DNA of 64,000 nt, taken from NCBI RefSeq assembly GCF_900178005.1, contig NZ_FXBS01000006.1, positions 1,302,001-1,366,000 on the forward strand. The letters run 5' to 3'. The DNA is from Tuberibacillus sp. Marseille-P3662. Its GTDB lineage: Bacteria > Bacillota > Bacilli > Bacillales > Sporolactobacillaceae. Below, piece after piece: positions 18,545 through 28,037 of this stretch. Each line of letters starts with the position of its first letter. The stretch's first letter is position 1. The notes below the pieces were generated by a model. The model worked only from the letters and a program-made list of their open reading frames with translations. It made no database searches and was not told where the DNA came from. The position numbers and the translations under genes were made by a program.

Positions 18545-19447
18545 CTATTTTTGAACGATTTCAACTTCCGTTTGCAATTCGATTCCGTTTCTTTCTTTAA
18601 TGGTAGCCTGAATGTACTCAATCAAATCCAAAACATCTTGCGCTTTAGCGTCACCGGTATTGATAATAAAGTTGGCATGAAGCTCAGAAACTTGCGCTCC
18701 ACCAATCTGATGACCTTTCAAACCAGCTGCTTCAATCAATTGACCAGAGTGGTCCGGCAACGGATTTCGGAAAACACTGCCGCAACAGGGTTTATCATAT
18801 GGCTGTGTCCCGTGACGATAATCTTTAAAAGATTGCATGTTTGTAAATAACTCGGTTGCATCACCTGGCTCCAAATGAAAAACCGCCTCAACACAAATAC
18901 CTTGATTTGACTGCAAAATTGAAGTCCGATAGCTATAGTCAAGTTCATCCTTTGTCATCCATTTTAACGTTCCGTCGGGAAATAAGATATGTGCTTTGTC
19001 AATAATATTGTTAATATCTGAACCATGTGCCCCGGCATTCATATACACAGCGCCGCCAATTGATCCAGGAATCCCGCCGGCAAATTCAAAACCGCTGTAA
19101 CCTTTTTTACTCATCAGTGTAGCCAAAGGCACGACAGGAAAGCCCGCTCCTATCCTAAGCTTGTCATTTTCTATTGACATTTGATTGATACCTTTTCCTA
19201 ATTTAATGACAACGCCATTAAGACCGGCATCAGTGACGAGTAAATTTGACCCGCGACCAATCACCCGCCAAGGAACTGCATAATCATTGATAATCGTCAT
19301 TGCTGATTGCAATGCTTCAATACTTTGAGGTTCGACAAAGAGCTCAGCTGCCCCTCCAATTTTTATGGTTGTATGTTTTTTTAACGGCTCCTGTTCTTTG
19401 ATTTTGCCAACGTTAGCCGTTTCTAATGCCTGCTTTAACGTCTCCAC
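18545..19447 (-). CDS. murB: UDP-N-acetylenolpyruvoylglucosamine reductase
   Basis: FAD-dependent reductase that makes UDP-N-acetylmuramate. The 300-residue protein has the FAD-binding IGRGSNLLVTD segment, GFEFAGGIPGSIGGAVYMNAGAHG, the YSYRTS loop, and CGSVFRNP with catalytic Ser224. It is of the shorter MurB type common in Firmicutes. A terminator separates it from spoVE, so it needs its own promoter in 19448-19586. murG, which normally sits between them, is absent. Confidence 0.96.
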   Translation of the reverse strand: METLKQALETANVGKIKEQEPLKKHTTIKIGGAAELFVEPQSIEALQSAMTIINDYAVPWRVIGRGSNLLVTDAGLNGVVIKLGKGINQMSIENDKLRIGAGFPVVPLATLMSKKGYSGFEFAGGIPGSIGGAVYMNAGAHGSDINNIIDKAHILFPDGTLKWMTKDELDYSYRTSILQSNQGICVEAVFHLEPGDATELFTNMQSFKDYRHGTQPYDKPCCGSVFRNPLPDHSGQLIEAAGLKGHQIGGAQVSELHANFIINTGDAKAQDVLDLIEYIQATIKERNGIELQTEVEIVQK

Positions 19448-19586
19448 CGATTCCCATCCTTTCTAAAAAACAATCAATTACAAGACCGTCACGAACATCT
19501 AAACAACACTGTATCATAAGACAACCATAGATTCCCACCTAAAAGTGACAATTTCACGGCATTCAGTATTGATCAAATGAAGACGT

Positions 19587-19610
19587 AAAAAAACCCTGTA
19601 GCACAGGGTT
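19587..19610 (-). terminator. terminator downstream of spoVE
   Basis: AACCCTGT, loop GCT, ACAGGGTT and then a run of T residues on the minus strand form a compact intrinsic terminator in the 174-bp gap between spoVE and murB. Confidence 0.9.
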
Positions 19611-19621
19611 CGAAACGATCT

Positions 19622-20719
19622 TTAAAATTTGGCGTAGCGGCTGATATTGAGTACAACGCCCACACCAATTAACATGAGCGTTAAGGATGATCCACCATAA
19701 CTTAAGAACGGTAAGGTAATGCCAGTAACGGGCATAAGTCCCGTAACAACAGCGATATTGATCATCACTTGGATGGCAATCATACCGATAATACCCACCG
19801 CCAGTAAACTGCCATATAAGTCAGGCGCGCCTAAGGCGATGCGAATACCGCGCCATAATAGTAGAAAGAATAACAGCAAAACAAACGTTGCACCGATAAA
19901 TCCCAGTTCTTCAGAAACAATCGCAAAGATAAAATCGGTGTGCGGTTCAGGAAGATATTGATACTTCTGCCGGCTTTCTCCGAGACCGAATCCAAACAAT
20001 CCACCTGGCCCAATCGCAAACAAGGATTGGATGATTTGAAAGCCGCTTCCTTGTGGTTCATCCCACGGATTAAGGAATGAGGTAATCCGCTTAATCCTGT
20101 ATGGAGCTGATATGATGAGTGCAGCTAATCCAACAAGACCGAGCAAACCCATATAGACAAAATGCTTAATTCGAGCTCCAGCAATAAAAATCATCGTCAA
20201 ACATGTGCCGACGAGAACTGCGCCTGTCCCTAAGTCTGGCTGCAACATAATCATGCCAAAAGCTAAGAAGACAAACGTTAACGACGGTATGAGCCCTTTA
20301 CGCAAAGAAGTGATTTGTTTCTGATGTTCGGACAAAAACTTGGCTAGAAAAGCAATCAATGCCAGTTTTGTGAATTCTGAGGGCTGTAGTGAAAACGCCC
20401 CGACACCGATCCAACTTCTTGCTCCGCCTGCAACCTTACCAATGCCCGGGATTAACACGGCAATGAGTAACACAAAGCAGATTAACATCCCTATTTTCGA
20501 CCATGTCCGCCATGTTAAATAATTAACGTTCATCATCGCAAACATCGCCGCAACGCCAATACCCGCGAATAGTAACTGCCTTTTAGCAAAATAAAAGGCA
20601 TCATCAAACTTATACGAAGCCCCAACAGCACTGGCGCTGTAAATCATAATCAACCCAATAGATAGTAACACAAGTGTTGTTAAGATTAACAGAAAATCCG
20701 GTGCAGCTTTTTTGTTCAT
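19622..20719 (-). CDS. spoVE: SEDS-family stage V sporulation protein E (peptidoglycan polymerase)
   Basis: Integral membrane glycosyltransferase for spore cortex peptidoglycan, partner of SpoVD. The 365-residue protein has about ten membrane segments and the SEDS signatures LQPDLGTGAVLVGTC, SAPYRIKRITSFLNPW, GSGFQIIQSLFAIGPGGLFG and LPFLSYGGSSL. It matches B. subtilis SpoVE more closely than FtsW. A GTG at 20728 lies in the ribosome-binding site; the ATG at 20719, six bases after GAGGTG, is chosen. It follows murD by about 30 bases, and murG does not follow it. Confidence 0.93.
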   Translation of the reverse strand: MNKKAAPDFLLILTTLVLLSIGLIMIYSASAVGASYKFDDAFYFAKRQLLFAGIGVAAMFAMMNVNYLTWRTWSKIGMLICFVLLIAVLIPGIGKVAGGARSWIGVGAFSLQPSEFTKLALIAFLAKFLSEHQKQITSLRKGLIPSLTFVFLAFGMIMLQPDLGTGAVLVGTCLTMIFIAGARIKHFVYMGLLGLVGLAALIISAPYRIKRITSFLNPWDEPQGSGFQIIQSLFAIGPGGLFGFGLGESRQKYQYLPEPHTDFIFAIVSEELGFIGATFVLLLFFLLLWRGIRIALGAPDLYGSLLAVGIIGMIAIQVMINIAVVTGLMPVTGITLPFLSYGGSSLTLMLIGVGVVLNISRYAKF

Positions 20720-20751
20720 TGGTGACACCTCGATCGCGAAAATAACTTGTC

Positions 20752-22104
20752 TTATTTAAGCTTATGCACCATTTTGATAAACATGTCCCCACGATCCTGA
20801 AATGATCGGAATTGATCCCAACTAGCACAAGCCGGGGATAATAAAATGACATCATTCATATCTGATGATCCATAGGCGATGGGCACCGCCTCTTCAACAG
20901 TATCGACGATTTTAATTGTTTTAACCCCTGCCGTTTTGGCAGCCGCCGCGATTTTTTCTTTTGTTTCACCAAAAGCAACCAAAGCCTTTACGCCTTCTAA
21001 GGCGGGGATAAGCGTATCAAATGAGTTGCCGCGATCGAGGCCCCCAGCCAGCAGTAACACTGGTCGGGAAAAGGCATTTAAAGCTTTCGTTGTCGCTAGT
21101 ATATTAGTTGCTTTGGAATCATTATAAAACAGGCGGTCCTGCACTGTTGCTACATATTGCAATCGATGTTTGACACCCGTGAATCCCTGCAAGCGTGCTT
21201 TGATAAACGCATCACTAACACCACATAATTTCGCCACTGCGATGGCAGCCAAGGCATTTTCAATATTATGCGCGCCAGGCGCACCGAGTTCTGCGGCATG
21301 AATAATTGGCGTATCACGATAATAAAGGACCTCATCTTGCAAAAATGCTCCTGTTTGAACCAATCCATTAACGGAAAACGGAATGGCTGTCGCATCCGTT
21401 TGCTCAACAAATGCTGATACATGTTCATCATCCGCGTTGTAGACGAAATAGTCCTGCGGAGTTTGCTTCATAGTGATTCGCTTCTTAGCGTTAGCATAAT
21501 TTTTAAATGAGCCATGATAATCAAGATGAGCTTCATATAGATTGAGAATCACCGATATTCTAGGGTGAAATTCATCAACCCCCATGAGTTGGAAACTTGA
21601 TAATTCCGTCACGATAACATTGTCATTTGACGCCTTTTGCACGACCTCACTGAGAACCGTTCCTATGTTACCGGCAACTAAAGGTTCACGAGAACTTCCC
21701 GACAACAGTTCACCAATAAGCATCGTTGTTGTCGTTTTGCCATTCGTGCCTGTAATACCAATAAATTCAGCTTCAGAAATTCGGTAAGCCAGTTCAACTT
21801 CTGTGAGCACCGGCACCTGCTTGTTCTCTGCTTGCACAATCAGCGGATTACTATAAGGAATTCCAGGATTTTTAACAAGCACATCCAAATCTTCATGAAC
21901 TAAGCCATCCGGATGTCCCCCTCCTACAACGTCAATTCCCATCGACCTTAATTCAATCGCCTTCGCGTTTTCATTTAACGGTGAGCGATCATTGATAGTG
22001 ACGTCCGCTCCAAGCTGGTGCAGTAATTTTGCTGCTGCATAGCCACTTTTGGCCAACCCTAACACCAACACCTGTTTATTTTGAAAATCTAATATTTGTC
22101 TCAT
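20752..22104 (-). CDS. murD: UDP-N-acetylmuramoyl-L-alanine--D-glutamate ligase
   Basis: Adds D-glutamate to UDP-MurNAc-L-Ala. The 450-residue Mur ligase has an N-terminal Rossmann-like UDP-binding domain (VLVLGLAKSGYAAAKLL), the ATP loop GITGTNGKTTTT near residue 115, the central LNLYEAHLDYHGSFKNYANAKKRI segment and a C-terminal domain with NDSKATN and LLLAGGLDRG. It starts immediately before the mraY stop, with only a weak ribosome-binding site, suggesting coupled translation. Confidence 0.96.
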   Translation of the reverse strand: MRQILDFQNKQVLVLGLAKSGYAAAKLLHQLGADVTINDRSPLNENAKAIELRSMGIDVVGGGHPDGLVHEDLDVLVKNPGIPYSNPLIVQAENKQVPVLTEVELAYRISEAEFIGITGTNGKTTTTMLIGELLSGSSREPLVAGNIGTVLSEVVQKASNDNVIVTELSSFQLMGVDEFHPRISVILNLYEAHLDYHGSFKNYANAKKRITMKQTPQDYFVYNADDEHVSAFVEQTDATAIPFSVNGLVQTGAFLQDEVLYYRDTPIIHAAELGAPGAHNIENALAAIAVAKLCGVSDAFIKARLQGFTGVKHRLQYVATVQDRLFYNDSKATNILATTKALNAFSRPVLLLAGGLDRGNSFDTLIPALEGVKALVAFGETKEKIAAAAKTAGVKTIKIVDTVEEAVPIAYGSSDMNDVILLSPACASWDQFRSFQDRGDMFIKMVHKLK

Positions 22105-23076
22105 CTATAGCCACACCTTTAGATAAATCCCGAAAATCGCAAATAAAATGCCGACGACCCAGAATGTCGAGACAATCCGCCACTCCGACCAACCTGTTAA
22201 CTCATAATGATGGTGCAGAGGACTCATTTTAAATATACGCTCTCCTGTCAGCTTAAATGAAATCACTTGCAACATGACTGACAGTGTCTCAATAACATAT
22301 ATGCCGCCAACCACTATCAGAAGAATCTCCGCCTTCGTCAAGATCGCCACTCCGGCTAATGCCCCACCTAAAGCAAGTGAACCGGTATCACCCATGAACA
22401 CTTTGGCAGGATGAGCATTAAATACAAGAAAACCAAGCAAAGCTCCTGCGGCCGCTATCGAGAAGACAGCGACATCCATCAGCTGCATTTGATAAGCAAT
22501 AACGGCATAAGCCCCAAATGCAATTGCGGATGTACCTGTTAATAAGCCATCCATACCATCGGTGAGGTTCGTTCCATTCGACGTCCCGAGCAGCATAATA
22601 ACAATTAATACAATATAAAATCCATGTAAATCAAAACTGATACTGGTGCCTGGAATACTAATGGCTGTAGAAAACTCAGTTTGCATCAAAATGACAAAGA
22701 ATAACACCGCCACAATTAACTGACCTAGTAGTTTTTGTTTCGACTTCAAGCCTAAGTTACGTTTCATAACCACTTTAATGAAATCATCCAAAAAACCAAT
22801 GACACCGTATCCCACAGTCACTAGCAGCAGAAGATACGTCGATGTAGATAGAAGACCAGTGCGCCAAGAAACAACCAAAGTGGCAATCACCAAAGCAACA
22901 ATGATAATGATCCCGCCCATGGTCGGTGTTCCAGCCTTCTTTTGGTGGCTCTCCGGTCCCTCTTTTCTAATATATTGTCCAAATTTTAGTAAGCGTAATA
23001 ATGGAATAAATAGTGGCGCGATGATCACGGCAATAACAAACGCCGCAATCATAGCCACTAATAAAGTGCCTGACAT
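22105..23076 (-). CDS. mraY: phospho-N-acetylmuramoyl-pentapeptide-transferase
   Basis: Transfers phospho-MurNAc-pentapeptide to undecaprenyl phosphate, forming lipid I. The 323-residue protein has ten predicted membrane helices and the family motifs [19 protein letters not shown] (catalytic aspartates), NLTDGMDGL and [15 protein letters not shown]. It shares one base with murF upstream and abuts murD downstream. AAGGGGG precedes the ATG. Confidence 0.97.
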   Translation of the reverse strand: MSGTLLVAMIAAFVIAVIIAPLFIPLLRLLKFGQYIRKEGPESHQKKAGTPTMGGIIIIVALVIATLVVSWRTGLLSTSTYLLLLVTVGYGVIGFLDDFIKVVMKRNLGLKSKQKLLGQLIVAVLFFVILMQTEFSTAISIPGTSISFDLHGFYIVLIVIMLLGTSNGTNLTDGMDGLLTGTSAIAFGAYAVIAYQMQLMDVAVFSIAAAGALLGFLVFNAHPAKVFMGDTGSLALGGALAGVAILTKAEILLIVVGGIYVIETLSVMLQVISFKLTGERIFKMSPLHHHYELTGWSEWRIVSTFWVVGILFAIFGIYLKVWL

Positions 23077-24452
23077 TAATGTGTGCCCCCTTGCGATGGA
23101 TCCATTACGGCCGTTAATGTTTCAAATTTTGCGGCACGTGAGGCTTTGAATAAAACAACAGTATCCTCTTGGTTATGTTGCTTTAGAACAGATGCCGCTG
23201 CATCCTTATTTTTAAATGAACGAATAATAAGTTTTGACGCATGCTTTTGTAATTCATCAGCAATCCATTGTGCTTTCTCACCTATGGTATAGACATGGGT
23301 GATCGGGGCATGAATTGAGTCAGCAATATCCCTATGCATTCGCTCTTCATCCACACCCAATTCATAAATATCGCCAAGTACAAGCACTCGTTCAGTAAAT
23401 CCAGGTAACTGTTTGATGGTTTCAATCGCCGCTTTCATCGATGTTGGACTAGCATTATAAGCATCGTTAATGATTGTGGCACCGGCTGCGGTGACATACG
23501 TTTGCAACCTCATGTCCGTCATTTGACCTTGAAGCAGTCCGGCCTGAATCGCTTGATTTGATAAACCTAAATATTGACCGACTGCAACAGAAAACAATGC
23601 ATTTTGGACATTGTGACGCCCGAGTAACGGAATATCAAAGCTTCGGTTTTTCACCTCAAAACGATAACCTTCAGCACTTTCATGAACCCCACTGACCATA
23701 TAATCATTTCGTTCAGTAAAACCACAGCGAATCGTCGTCAAACTTTTTGTAAGGGGTGAATCCAGCAACGGTTCATCACCGTCAATCACGAACACACCTG
23801 AAGCGTCCATACCATCCATAATTTCCATTTTAGCCTGAGCAATACCTGCGCGACTTCCAAGATATTCAATGTGTGATTCCCCAATATTGGTAATCACCGC
23901 AAAGTCAGGTTCAGCCAGACGGCTTAATTGTGATATCTCACCAAAATGATTCATGCCCATTTCAGCAATGAGAACCTCACAATCTTCCGGCATCGAAAGT
24001 ATGGTTAAAGGCAGCCCGATATGATTATTGAAATTGCCTTGGGTTTTAAAAGTTTCATAAGACTGGCTCAGAACACCATCCATAATATCTTTCGTCGTCG
24101 TTTTCCCGTTACTTCCCGTAATTGCAACAACTTTAGGATTGATCTTACGTCGATAGTTACGAGCAAGCTCTTGCAGGGCTGTTAACGGATCTGTGACAAA
24201 AAATACGGGAAAGTCCTCGGGTATGTCGCTAGGAAAATCGTGATCCTCCTGCCATAGCGTCGCCACCGCGCCATTGTCTATCGCTTGCTTCACAAAGTGA
24301 TGAGCGTCAAACGTTTCCCCAGTCAGCGGGATAAATAGACCCTGATTGATCGGTTTACGGCTATCTGTCATCACATTGAGACTGTATATGTCAGTCAGAC
24401 GACCTTGGGAGCGAACGCTCACAGTTTGCACCGCTTCTAAATTAATGCTCAT
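23076..24452 (-). CDS. murF: UDP-N-acetylmuramoyl-tripeptide--D-alanyl-D-alanine ligase
   Basis: Adds D-Ala-D-Ala to complete the muramyl pentapeptide. The 458-residue Mur ligase has the N-terminal domain with [25 protein letters not shown], the ATP loop [40 protein letters not shown] and VLGDIYELG, all MurF features. It overlaps murE by 11 bases. In B. subtilis murF is elsewhere with ddl; here it lies between murE and mraY, as in many other bacteria. Confidence 0.96.
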   Translation of the reverse strand: MSINLEAVQTVSVRSQGRLTDIYSLNVMTDSRKPINQGLFIPLTGETFDAHHFVKQAIDNGAVATLWQEDHDFPSDIPEDFPVFFVTDPLTALQELARNYRRKINPKVVAITGSNGKTTTKDIMDGVLSQSYETFKTQGNFNNHIGLPLTILSMPEDCEVLIAEMGMNHFGEISQLSRLAEPDFAVITNIGESHIEYLGSRAGIAQAKMEIMDGMDASGVFVIDGDEPLLDSPLTKSLTTIRCGFTERNDYMVSGVHESAEGYRFEVKNRSFDIPLLGRHNVQNALFSVAVGQYLGLSNQAIQAGLLQGQMTDMRLQTYVTAAGATIINDAYNASPTSMKAAIETIKQLPGFTERVLVLGDIYELGVDEERMHRDIADSIHAPITHVYTIGEKAQWIADELQKHASKLIIRSFKNKDAAASVLKQHNQEDTVVLFKASRAAKFETLTAVMDPSQGGTH

Positions 24453-25917
24453 GGTTCTGACGCTCCTTTATCGCTTCAGCAGCAACCCGTCGATCATCAA
24501 AATTAATCGTCTGATCCCTAATAACCTGATATGTTTCATGACCTTTACCTGCGATCAAAATGACGTCATCAGGCTGTGCTTGATTGATGGCATGGAAAAT
24601 CGCCCGTCTCCTATCAACGACCGACGTGTAAGTTCCAGTGCCGACACCCGATTCCATATCGTGAATAATTGCTTCAGGATCCTCTGATCGTGGATTATCA
24701 GATGTAAAGACTACCCAATCACTATATTCAACAGCAGTTCGTGCCATGACCGGGCGCTTATCGCGATCACGATCACCGCCACAACCCACCACGGAAATGA
24801 TACGTCCCTTGGCAAATTCCTTAATGGTCTGCAGGGCATTCTTTAGACTGTCGGCTGTATGAGAATAATCGACAATCACATTGAAATCCTGACCAACATT
24901 CACATTCTCAAATCGTCCGTCAATCCCTTCAAGCTGCTGAATAGCGGAAATAATGGCTGTCAGTGTCATGCCTGATAAATAACAGGCCAGACTAGCTGCC
25001 AATATATTGTATACACTAAATTTGCCTAATAGCGACGTTTTAATCGTATACCGCTCGCCGAAAGCCACGAGATCAAACGTCGTCCCCGCGGCATGAATAG
25101 CAATATTTTCAGCTGTGAAATCGGCACTATGATCAATACCATATGTGAAGACCGGTGCAGAAGTGACAGCTTGTAGAGTTTGCGATGTTTCATCATCCCG
25201 ATTGAGAACAGCCGCTTTTCGATTACTATTATTATATGTATTGCCAAGCTGGGAAAAAAGAAGTGATTTGGCATACATATAGTCTTTCATCGTTGCATGA
25301 TAATCCAAATGGTCTTGGGTTAAATTGGTGAATACAGCAATATTATAATCACATCCTCTTACTCGACCCTGAACCAAAGCATGTGACGACACTTCCATTA
25401 CTGTATGCCGGACACCTTCATTAATCATATCCCGGAACATCCGGTGTAGCTGATCGGATTCCGGCGTCGTTCTTGGTATCGGCATATGATGTTCGCCATA
25501 CTTCACACCCATGGTGCCGATCAATCCACTTTTATCACCACCCGATTCTAGGATTGACTTCACGAGATGACTAACTGTCGTCTTCCCGTTTGTCCCCGTC
25601 ACACCGATGAGATTCAGATCCCCAGATGGATGATGATATAATTGATCAGATACAATCGACAATGCCCGACGGCTATCAGGAACATAGATGACAGGAATAC
25701 TCACGTCGATGACCTTCTCTGCAACGATGGCAGAAGCTCCGGCTGAGACAGCAGCCGTTGCAAACATGTGACCGTCATGGTTCTCTCCTTCAATACATAC
25801 AAACAGTGAGCCGGTTTGAACAGCTCGTGAATCCATTGTAATATCCATTATATCTGGATTCCCATCACCTAATTTCTCATAATTGAATAACGGCTCTATA
25901 CATTCATTCAGTTTCAT
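24442..25917 (-). CDS. murE: UDP-MurNAc-tripeptide synthetase, meso-diaminopimelate type
   Basis: Adds the third stem-peptide residue. The 491-residue protein has DSRAVQTGSLFVCIEGENHDGH, the ATP loop GVTGTNGKTTVSHL and the specificity loop DNPRSEDP, whose arginine is typical of enzymes that use meso-diaminopimelate rather than lysine. The wall is therefore predicted to be A1-gamma. The ATG at 25923 directly abuts GGAGGT, so the ATG at 25917 (six bases away) is chosen. A terminator upstream isolates it from spoVD. Confidence 0.96.
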   Translation of the reverse strand: MKLNECIEPLFNYEKLGDGNPDIMDITMDSRAVQTGSLFVCIEGENHDGHMFATAAVSAGASAIVAEKVIDVSIPVIYVPDSRRALSIVSDQLYHHPSGDLNLIGVTGTNGKTTVSHLVKSILESGGDKSGLIGTMGVKYGEHHMPIPRTTPESDQLHRMFRDMINEGVRHTVMEVSSHALVQGRVRGCDYNIAVFTNLTQDHLDYHATMKDYMYAKSLLFSQLGNTYNNSNRKAAVLNRDDETSQTLQAVTSAPVFTYGIDHSADFTAENIAIHAAGTTFDLVAFGERYTIKTSLLGKFSVYNILAASLACYLSGMTLTAIISAIQQLEGIDGRFENVNVGQDFNVIVDYSHTADSLKNALQTIKEFAKGRIISVVGCGGDRDRDKRPVMARTAVEYSDWVVFTSDNPRSEDPEAIIHDMESGVGTGTYTSVVDRRRAIFHAINQAQPDDVILIAGKGHETYQVIRDQTINFDDRRVAAEAIKERQNHEH

Positions 25918-25956
25918 CTTCATACCTCCAACCTAAACAACCATTCCATTTATCGT

Positions 25957-25988
25957 AAAAAAGAAGCCAAGGGACACCACCTTGGCTC
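25957..25988 (-). terminator. terminator downstream of spoVD
   Basis: AGCCAAGG, 7-base loop, CCTTGGCT, then TC and six T residues on the minus strand. It lies only 20 bases after the spoVD stop and before murE. Confidence 0.88.
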
Positions 25989-26007
25989 ATTTATTCCCAT
26001 CACTATT

Positions 26008-27942
26008 TTAATCGTCCAACTGAGATTTGTCACCCAGATAAATGCGAATTGTTTGCCCCGTTTCAAGCTTCACACCTGGCTCAGGCCCTTGTTTAATAAT
26101 GTAATCACCTTGACCAACCGTATCAATCTTTAAATTGTATAAAGCATTCCTTAATTTACTTTTCTTTTTGCCGACTAAATTCGGAACTTTAACCGTAATA
26201 GGATCTGTAGGTTTCCGTTCCTTATCCATACCACCTTTTCTTGGTTCAACGCCCATTGCCCGTAAACTATCACCAATAATTTGACCCGCAATCGGAGCAG
26301 CAACGACACCGCCGAATTGGACATCAGTCGTCGGATTATCAATAGCGACATAAACAACAATCTCAGGATCATCCGCCGGTGCAAATCCCATGAATGACAA
26401 AACATAATTGTTTTTGAGATAGTGTCCATTTTTCGCCTTTTGCGCAGTACCTGTCTTACCACCCACACGATATCCATCAACATAAGCACCGCGGCCCGTT
26501 CCTTTTGCCACGACCGATTCAAGGGCATTGCGGACTTTTTTCGATGTTTTTTCGGTAATAACCTGTTGCTTCATGTCAGGAGCAGTCCGGTTCACGACCT
26601 TCCCAGTTTCGGGATTTTCCCATGATTTAGCAATGTAGGGTTCATACAGATAACCGCCATTGATGGCTGCTGAAACTGCAGTAATTTGTTGGATTGGCGT
26701 CACAGATACCCCTTGTCCAAAAGCCGTTGTTGCTGTTTCCAACGGTCCTGCTTTCTTTGGATCGAAAAGAATCCCCTTGGCCTCACCCTGGAGATCGATA
26801 CCTGTTTTCTTACCAAATCCAAAATCATGGATATAAGAAAACAACTTATCTGTTCCCAACTTTTGCCCCATTTTGACGAAACCAGGGTTACATGAATTTT
26901 GCACCACCTCAAGATAGGTCTGCTCACCATGGCCCCCGCTCTTCCAGCAATGCAATTTACTTCCTGCCACTTCGATGGCGCCAGTATCATTGAAATGGTC
27001 TTCCTGCAAATCAATTAACCCTTCGTTTAATATGGCTGACAGCGTAATAATTTTAAATGTCGATCCTGGCTCATACGTTCGCCAAATGGGTGAATTATGA
27101 TTGTACACTTCTGGTTTCACATTTTGATAATCTTCCGGATTAAAATCAGGGCGTGACGACATCGCCAATATTTCACCATTATCCGGATCCATCGCGATCG
27201 CGATCGCATTATCAGGATGATATTTCTGATCAGCAATATCCAGTTCCCGTTCAACAATCGATTGAACTTTGGAATCAATCGTTAACTTAAGATTCAACCC
27301 ATCTTTGGGTGGAACATACTGTTCCTTGAGCGACGACATCCGGTTACCCTGTGCATCTGAATAAAAATCAACATGCCCGGAGTCACCTTTCAATCGATCG
27401 TTGTAATAGGCCTCTAATCCCGTCAATCCCTGATTATCAATTCCCGCAAACCCTAAGACGTGAGATAAATAACTCTTGTGAGGATAATGTCTTGTGAAAT
27501 CTTCAGCAATAAATACCCCCGGAAGTTTGAGACGTTTAATCTTTGTTGCTTTTTCATTACTAATTTTTTGTCCTTCTGGCTTAATCCACTTTTTGTTAGC
27601 TTCATCTGTAATAATCTCATATACTTCTTTTTGCGACATTCCGAGAATATCAGCTAATTTCGCTGCTGTTTTTGCCGGTTTCCTCACTTGCTTAGGAGCA
27701 ACCAGCACCGATGGTCGGCTTTTATTAGTTGCAAGCACCTCACCGTTACGATCCAGAATGTCACCACGCTCGGCCTTATACTCAATTTCCTGACTCCATG
27801 AGTCAAGGGCTTTTTGCGACAGCCAACCATTCTCAAAAAATTGAACATATCCCAAGCGTACGGCAAATATGGAAAAGATGAAGATCCCTATGAATAAAGT
27901 TATAAGTAGTCTTTTTCGTACTGTCACATTTGAAACGCGCAA
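26008..27942 (-). CDS. spoVD: sporulation-specific penicillin-binding protein SpoVD
   Basis: Class B transpeptidase for spore cortex, acting with SpoVE. The 644-residue protein has one N-terminal membrane helix (residues about 11-32), a pedestal domain, and a transpeptidase domain with the catalytic motif STFK (Ser294), SCN (VQNSCNPGF) and KTG (GGKTGTAQ). A single C-terminal PASTA domain (about 575-638) distinguishes it from PbpB. The start is TTG at 27942, six bases after GGGAGGGG. It lies between pbpB and murE as in B. subtilis and ends at its own terminator. Confidence 0.94.
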   Translation of the reverse strand: MRVSNVTVRKRLLITLFIGIFIFSIFAVRLGYVQFFENGWLSQKALDSWSQEIEYKAERGDILDRNGEVLATNKSRPSVLVAPKQVRKPAKTAAKLADILGMSQKEVYEIITDEANKKWIKPEGQKISNEKATKIKRLKLPGVFIAEDFTRHYPHKSYLSHVLGFAGIDNQGLTGLEAYYNDRLKGDSGHVDFYSDAQGNRMSSLKEQYVPPKDGLNLKLTIDSKVQSIVERELDIADQKYHPDNAIAIAMDPDNGEILAMSSRPDFNPEDYQNVKPEVYNHNSPIWRTYEPGSTFKIITLSAILNEGLIDLQEDHFNDTGAIEVAGSKLHCWKSGGHGEQTYLEVVQNSCNPGFVKMGQKLGTDKLFSYIHDFGFGKKTGIDLQGEAKGILFDPKKAGPLETATTAFGQGVSVTPIQQITAVSAAINGGYLYEPYIAKSWENPETGKVVNRTAPDMKQQVITEKTSKKVRNALESVVAKGTGRGAYVDGYRVGGKTGTAQKAKNGHYLKNNYVLSFMGFAPADDPEIVVYVAIDNPTTDVQFGGVVAAPIAGQIIGDSLRAMGVEPRKGGMDKERKPTDPITVKVPNLVGKKKSKLRNALYNLKIDTVGQGDYIIKQGPEPGVKLETGQTIRIYLGDKSQLDD

Positions 27943-28037
27943 AAGTGGCCCCTCCCGTTATAAAGCTTGTTTCACTAATATGCGAGTCACGGAGAAATTA
28001 GAACAAGCTAGGGCCACATACGCATTCTGATTTCTTG

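Noticed and set aside
27950-28030. Possible sigma-E promoter before spoVD (GCATATT followed by TATAAC)
   Set aside because: The -35 is good but the -10 matches poorly, and the implied start would fall inside the ribosome-binding site.
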